64,000 bases of DNA, from positions 2,489,501-2,553,500 of the forward strand of contig OZ038388.1 in assembly GCA_964036045.1 (NCBI GenBank), in the 5' to 3' direction. This DNA is from Eutreptiella sp. 'Long Island Sound 2002'. Its lineage: Eukaryota; Euglenozoa; Euglenophyceae; Eutreptiales; Eutreptiaceae. The position numbers and the translations under genes are program-made. The notes beneath the pieces were generated by a model. It did not search any database. It saw only the letters and a program-made list of their open reading frames with translations, and had not been told where the DNA came from. Positions 63,330 through 64,000 of this stretch are shown here, piece by piece (position 1 is the stretch's first letter; every line of letters begins with the position of its first letter).

Positions 63330-64000
63330 TCTCCTCGCTTTTATACGCGACCCCCCCCCAGTAGAAGTGGGCCGAAGGCCCCCAGGGGGGGGGGGGGGGG
63401 TTCAGGGAGGGGCGATGGGGGGGGGTTGGGTTGGGTTGGGTTGGACTCTCCCGACTTGAAAAACGCAACGGACCCGTCAACTGAAAAAAAAATTTACTTG
63501 GGTCCCCCGGGAGCGGCGCAATCATTGGAGTAGTCTGAGCACACTCCGCCACCAGAAAGAGGACAATCGCACGACACATCAGCCTGCTGCACTTGGCGCA
63601 TACCGCCTGCATCGCTCCTTGGTCAGCCGCTGCTGGCCCGGGGCAGCCCCACCGCGCCCCGAGTTCGGCGCCCACACATGGGGGGGGGGGGGGGGGTTGG
63701 GAGGGTCGGCTGGGGGGGGGGGGTCCAGGTGGGGCGATGGGGGGTGGTGGGTTGGGGGGCGGGGGGGGGGGGGGGCATCATTGCTCTCCATTTTGGACCC
63801 CAACACTCACTCTAACCCGAGCCTCGGGTGAGAGCTAGGGCTAGGGGCAGGGCTAGGATAGTGTTGGGGTGCAAAGTGGACAACATGGGCAAGGGGAATG
63901 AAAAAAAAAAATTTCAGGCGCCTTTGGCGCCACCATATGTATGGCCAGTAGCTGTTGACCCTTGGCAACTAAGTGGGCCCGGAGGGCAAGGAGGGGGGGG
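63330..64000. repeat. Poly-G tracts and short TTGGG repeat at the right edge
   Basis: Several runs of 9-16 G occur (63387, 63679, 63712, 63761) and GGGTT is repeated four times at 63422-63443. GGCGCCTTTGGCGCC near 63919 resembles GGCGCCTTTGGTGCC at 48117. No gene is seen. Confidence 0.6.

Noticed and set aside
63422-63445. GGGTT repeats as telomere
   Set aside because: Only about four units and no continuing array; lies within generally G-rich sequence.

Overview
This window looks like a nuclear contig from a unicellular eukaryote, most likely an alga or another protist. Genes are sparse and split by GT-AG introns, one gene has a C-terminal Ser/Pro-rich tail, there is no operon structure, and more than half of the sequence is repeats or transposon debris. 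I cannot name the species. I see no viral, plasmid or bacterial backbone and no CRISPR array.

Layout. 1-3.25 kb: a CAMK-like protein kinase on the minus strand (three exons, cut by the left edge) whose first intron carries a 371-bp MITE with TA target duplications. 4.8-8.7 kb: a 19-bp minisatellite, a Cys-rich/Ser-rich gene, an acidic hypothetical gene and a long TG microsatellite. 8.8-12.3 kb: a non-LTR-type reverse transcriptase (RT1, minus) with a zinc-knuckle ORF beyond it. 12.7-13.5 kb: a Harbinger-like DDE transposase between two GC-rich palindromic repeats. 13.6-17.3 kb: a 1.2-1.3 kb unit present three times, each unit carrying Cys-rich exon-like blocks. 17.4-18.5 kb: a broken unrecognised gene.

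18.8-33.26 kb: a satellite array of roughly 110 units of about 103 bp, itself a dimer of two about 50-bp halves, with an inverted block, a 1.97-kb higher-order unit present three times, and non-satellite islands. 33.26-35.3 kb: a second, different reverse transcriptase (RT2, plus, FSDD catalytic motif) abutting the satellite. 35.2-38.7 kb: T-rich repeats, an 85-bp satellite related to the 103-bp one, and a near-perfect palindrome of about 185 bp.

42.7-44.6 kb: a complete two-exon class I/II aminotransferase (403 residues, all key residues visible). 46.5-48 kb: minisatellites, a solo satellite unit, a tRNA-derived SINE. 52-54.5 kb: a zinc-independent MDR/quinone-oxidoreductase gene in two exons, followed by a second SINE. 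59.3-62.75 kb: a GT8 glycosyltransferase (glycogenin-like core plus Cys-rich C-terminal domain) in at least four exons, with a CA/GT microsatellite starting exactly at one splice donor. The four recognised host genes are all on the minus strand but share no obvious pathway.

Five separate frame breaks, in RT1, RT2 and the MDR gene, can each be explained by one base gained or lost in a homopolymer run, so sequencing or assembly error should be considered before calling these genes dead.
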